A stretch of 17,150 nt of DNA, from contig DQEK01000253.1 in the NCBI GenBank assembly GCA_003533545.1, positions 1 through 17,150 on the forward strand. The letters run 5' to 3'. A program made the translations under genes and the position numbers. Origin of the DNA: Acidobacteriota bacterium. Its GTDB lineage: Bacteria > Acidobacteriota > Vicinamibacteria > Vicinamibacterales > UBA8438. Below the pieces are notes generated by a model. It was not told the origin of the DNA. It made no database searches and saw only the letters and a program-made list of their open reading frames with translations. Positions 15,654 through 17,150 of the stretch are shown in pieces. How positions within the stretch are numbered: position 1 is the stretch's first letter; every line of letters starts with the position of its first letter.

Positions 15654-16346
15654 ATGAAGGCCATCTTCTTCGACGTCGACTTTACCCTCATTTATCCGGG
15701 ACCGAGGTTCGCCGCGGAGGGATATCGGTCATTCGGAGAACGGCACGGCCTGTCGGTTGATACCGACCGGTTCGATGACGCGGTGAAGGCGGCTTCACAG
15801 GAGCTGGAGGTCGACGACGATGCCAGGTATAGACCCGAGCGTTTCGTTCGCTTTGGGCGGCGGGTCATTGAAGAAATGGGTGGTCGTGGCCCCGGCCTCG
15901 AGGCGTGTGCGCGCGAGATCTATGAGGAGTGGGCAGTCTGCGAGCACTTCGCGCTGTACGAAGACGTTAAGCCCGCATTGCGTCGGCTCCACGCGCGCGG
16001 GTTACTTCTCGGGCTTATTTCCAACACGCACCGTTGCCTCGATGCGTTCCAGAGCCACTTCGCTCTCCACCCATTCATTTCCGGTGCGGTGTCATCGTCT
16101 ACCCAGGGATTTATGAAACCGCACCCGAGTATCTTTGAGACAGCGTTGAGCGCCCTCGGAGTGGCGGCTGACGAGGCGATGATGGTCGGCGACAGTCTCA
16201 GCCACGACGTTGCGGGCGCTCGCCAGCTTGGCATGGGGGCTGTGTTGTTGGATCGGGAGCGGACGGGCCGAGTGGTTACGAGCCAGCCGGAGGTCCCCGT
16301 TATCGCGAGCCTTGCGGATTTGCCGGCGGTGATTGCGGAGCGGTAA
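15654..16346 (+). CDS. HAD-superfamily hydrolase (HAD-IA phosphatase type)
   Basis: HAD hydrolases usually remove phosphate from small metabolites through an aspartyl-phosphate. This 230-residue protein has all four motifs: DVDFT with nucleophile Asp7 and Asp9, LISNT with Ser123, the motif III lysine Lys155 in FMKPHP, and GDSLSHD with Asp180 and Asp185. A helical C1 cap lies between motifs I and II (about 16-105). The fold resembles phosphoglycolate phosphatase, YjjG and haloacid dehalogenase relatives; the substrate cannot be told from sequence. The ATG at 15654 puts motif I at the N-terminus as usual and has a GGGG a few bases upstream; longer in-frame starts are unlikely. The HIT gene follows 97 bases after its stop. 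Confidence 0.9.
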   Translation: MKAIFFDVDFTLIYPGPRFAAEGYRSFGERHGLSVDTDRFDDAVKAASQELEVDDDARYRPERFVRFGRRVIEEMGGRGPGLEACAREIYEEWAVCEHFALYEDVKPALRRLHARGLLLGLISNTHRCLDAFQSHFALHPFISGAVSSSTQGFMKPHPSIFETALSALGVAADEAMMVGDSLSHDVAGARQLGMGAVLLDRERTGRVVTSQPEVPVIASLADLPAVIAER

Positions 16347-16403
16347 GCGCCAGCAGCGTCTGGTTCCGGACCGCGGTGCAGTCTGTCGCTCAGCGGGTGA
16401 TCC

Positions 16404-16429
16404 GCCGGCGGGTGGGAAACCCGTCCGGC
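16404..16429 (+). other. GC-rich hairpin between the HAD and HIT genes
   Basis: GCCGG plus CGGGT (16404-16413) pairs with ACCCG and CCGGC (16419-16423, 16425-16429) around a 5-base loop, with one bulged T. Only TTT follows before the G-rich HIT ribosome binding site, so it is a poor terminator. It ends 3 bases before that site and could influence termination of the HAD transcript or HIT translation. Confidence 0.4.
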
Positions 16430-16443
16430 TTTGGGGGATGCCG

Positions 16444-16791
16444 ATGTCAGAGAACTGTCTGTTTTGCGGGATCGCCGCCGGTGAAATTCCTGCGACGATC
16501 GTTTACCAGGACGATCGGGTCCTTGCGTTTGAGGACGTCAATCCACAGGCGCCCTTCCATGTGCTCATCATCCCTCGCCGTCACATTTCCACGCTGAACG
16601 ATCTGGAGCACGATGACGAGGTTCTAGTGGGGAAAATCGTCAAGCATGCGGCACGGCTGGCGAAGGAACACGGCCACGACGAGGACGGATACCGAACCGT
16701 GTTCAACTGCAACCGCGGTGCGGGCCAATCGGTCTTCCACATTCATCTGCACCTGCTGGCTGGTCGAAACATGACGTGGCCACCGGGATAG
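16444..16791 (+). CDS. HIT-family (HinT-like) nucleotide hydrolase
   Basis: HinT-branch proteins hydrolyse purine nucleoside phosphoramidates and AMP-lysine adducts; the cellular substrate is often unknown. The 115-residue protein has the histidine triad His99-x-His101-x-His103 followed by LLAGR, with His101 the expected nucleophile, and ends TWPPG as typical of this branch. Cys5 and Cys8 with His47 suggest the zinc site found in many bacterial members. Two ATGs lie close together, at 16438 and 16444. The second was chosen because GGGGG at 16433-16437 touches the first ATG but is correctly spaced for the second. The frame runs further upstream to 16333 without support. It converges on prmC with 10 bases between stops. 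Confidence 0.92.
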   Translation: MSENCLFCGIAAGEIPATIVYQDDRVLAFEDVNPQAPFHVLIIPRRHISTLNDLEHDDEVLVGKIVKHAARLAKEHGHDEDGYRTVFNCNRGAGQSVFHIHLHLLAGRNMTWPPG

Positions 16792-16801
16792 CAGGTCGAG
16801 A

Positions 16802-17150
16802 TCAGCGGTCACCGCTGTTCTGCATGGCCGCGACTCGAGGAATGCCTCGAAGGTCGGCGACGATTTCGATGAGTGTGAGTCCAGCTGTCCCAGCGATGGA
16901 AGGAATCTGCGCGCTCTGATCTATGCCGATCTCGACTAGCAGCCAGCCGCCGGCACGCAGGCGTGAGGCCGCGGCGTTTGCGAGACTACGGGTGGGGTCG
17001 AGGCCGTCTGGGCCTCCACGAAGTGCGCAGTCGGGTTCGTGCAGACCTACTTCGGGCGGTAGTTTGGCCATTTCTCGGTTTGGGATGTACGGGGGGTTCG
17101 ATACGACCAGATCGTAGGGGCCGTCCAATCCGTTGAGGAACCGTGTTTCC
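16802..17150 (-). CDS. prmC: peptide chain release factor N5-glutamine methyltransferase, 3' part
   Basis: PrmC (HemK) methylates the glutamine of the GGQ motif in release factors RF1 and RF2, improving termination. Only the C-terminal 115 or so residues are in the window; the gene continues past the right edge, so the 5' end is missing. The reading frame is open through 17150, reading RFLNGLDGPYDL just before the signature NPPYIP. That NPPY motif binds the glutamine substrate in this family. Further support comes from PEVGLHEPDCALRGGPDGLD and the GGWLLVEIG strand of the SAM-dependent methyltransferase fold. A TTG at 17126-17128 is internal, not a start. The related PrmB is possible but fits less well. 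Confidence 0.9.
   Translation of the reverse strand, partial: ETRFLNGLDGPYDLVVSNPPYIPNREMAKLPPEVGLHEPDCALRGGPDGLDPTRSLANAAASRLRAGGWLLVEIGIDQSAQIPSIAGTAGLTLIEIVADLRGIPRVAAMQNSGDR

Overview
The window is an ordinary-looking stretch of bacterial chromosome with moderately high GC, densely packed with housekeeping genes on both strands. The organism is Gram-negative in type: it encodes a lipobox protein together with Lgt and LspA. The mix of a long bifunctional Rel, a TraR/DksA-type zinc-finger protein beside lon, the short zinc-ribbon form of ribosomal protein L28 and a zincless Fpg-type glycosylase reminds me of Acidobacteriota (Vicinamibacteria-like). That placement is inference from protein style, not a search result. 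I saw no rRNA, tRNA, CRISPR array, insertion sequence or phage gene.

Layout from left to right. (1) A TPR lipoprotein on the minus strand (250-1200) ends in a clear intrinsic terminator (168-197) and starts from a strong sigma-70-like promoter (1365-1394). (2) Divergent from it, a bifunctional (p)ppGpp synthetase/hydrolase (1565-3715, plus) has its own promoter (1493-1522). (3) A minus-strand cluster follows: an uncharacterised eight-cysteine protein (4438-5127), rpmB (4140-4331) and a RidA-family gene (3741-4121). (4) An intergenic region of about 510 bases leads to a TraR/DksA-type gene (5638-6084) and lon (6228-8669), both plus. (5) A tight minus-strand operon, in transcription order ileS, lspA, lgt, an RluD-type pseudouridine synthase, an ADP-ribose-type NUDIX hydrolase and fpg, spans 15363 down to 8776. 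Its junctions are ATGA overlaps, a 20-base overlap or gaps of 8-11 bases. (6) A HAD phosphatase (15654-16346) and a HIT protein (16444-16791) follow on the plus strand. A minus-strand prmC fragment (16802-17150) is cut by the right edge.

Functionally, the left half groups stringent-response and proteostasis genes (Rel, a DksA-like protein, Lon). The right half groups isoleucyl-tRNA charging with the first two steps of lipoprotein maturation (Lgt, then LspA), plus RNA modification, nucleotide hydrolysis and DNA base-excision repair. The lipoprotein at the far left would be a substrate of Lgt and LspA.

I found no evidence of a new multi-gene system. The items most worth a second look are the eight-cysteine protein of unknown function, the loss of all zinc-finger cysteines from the Fpg homologue, the DksA-like protein without the canonical coiled-coil tip motif, and a few structured leaders.
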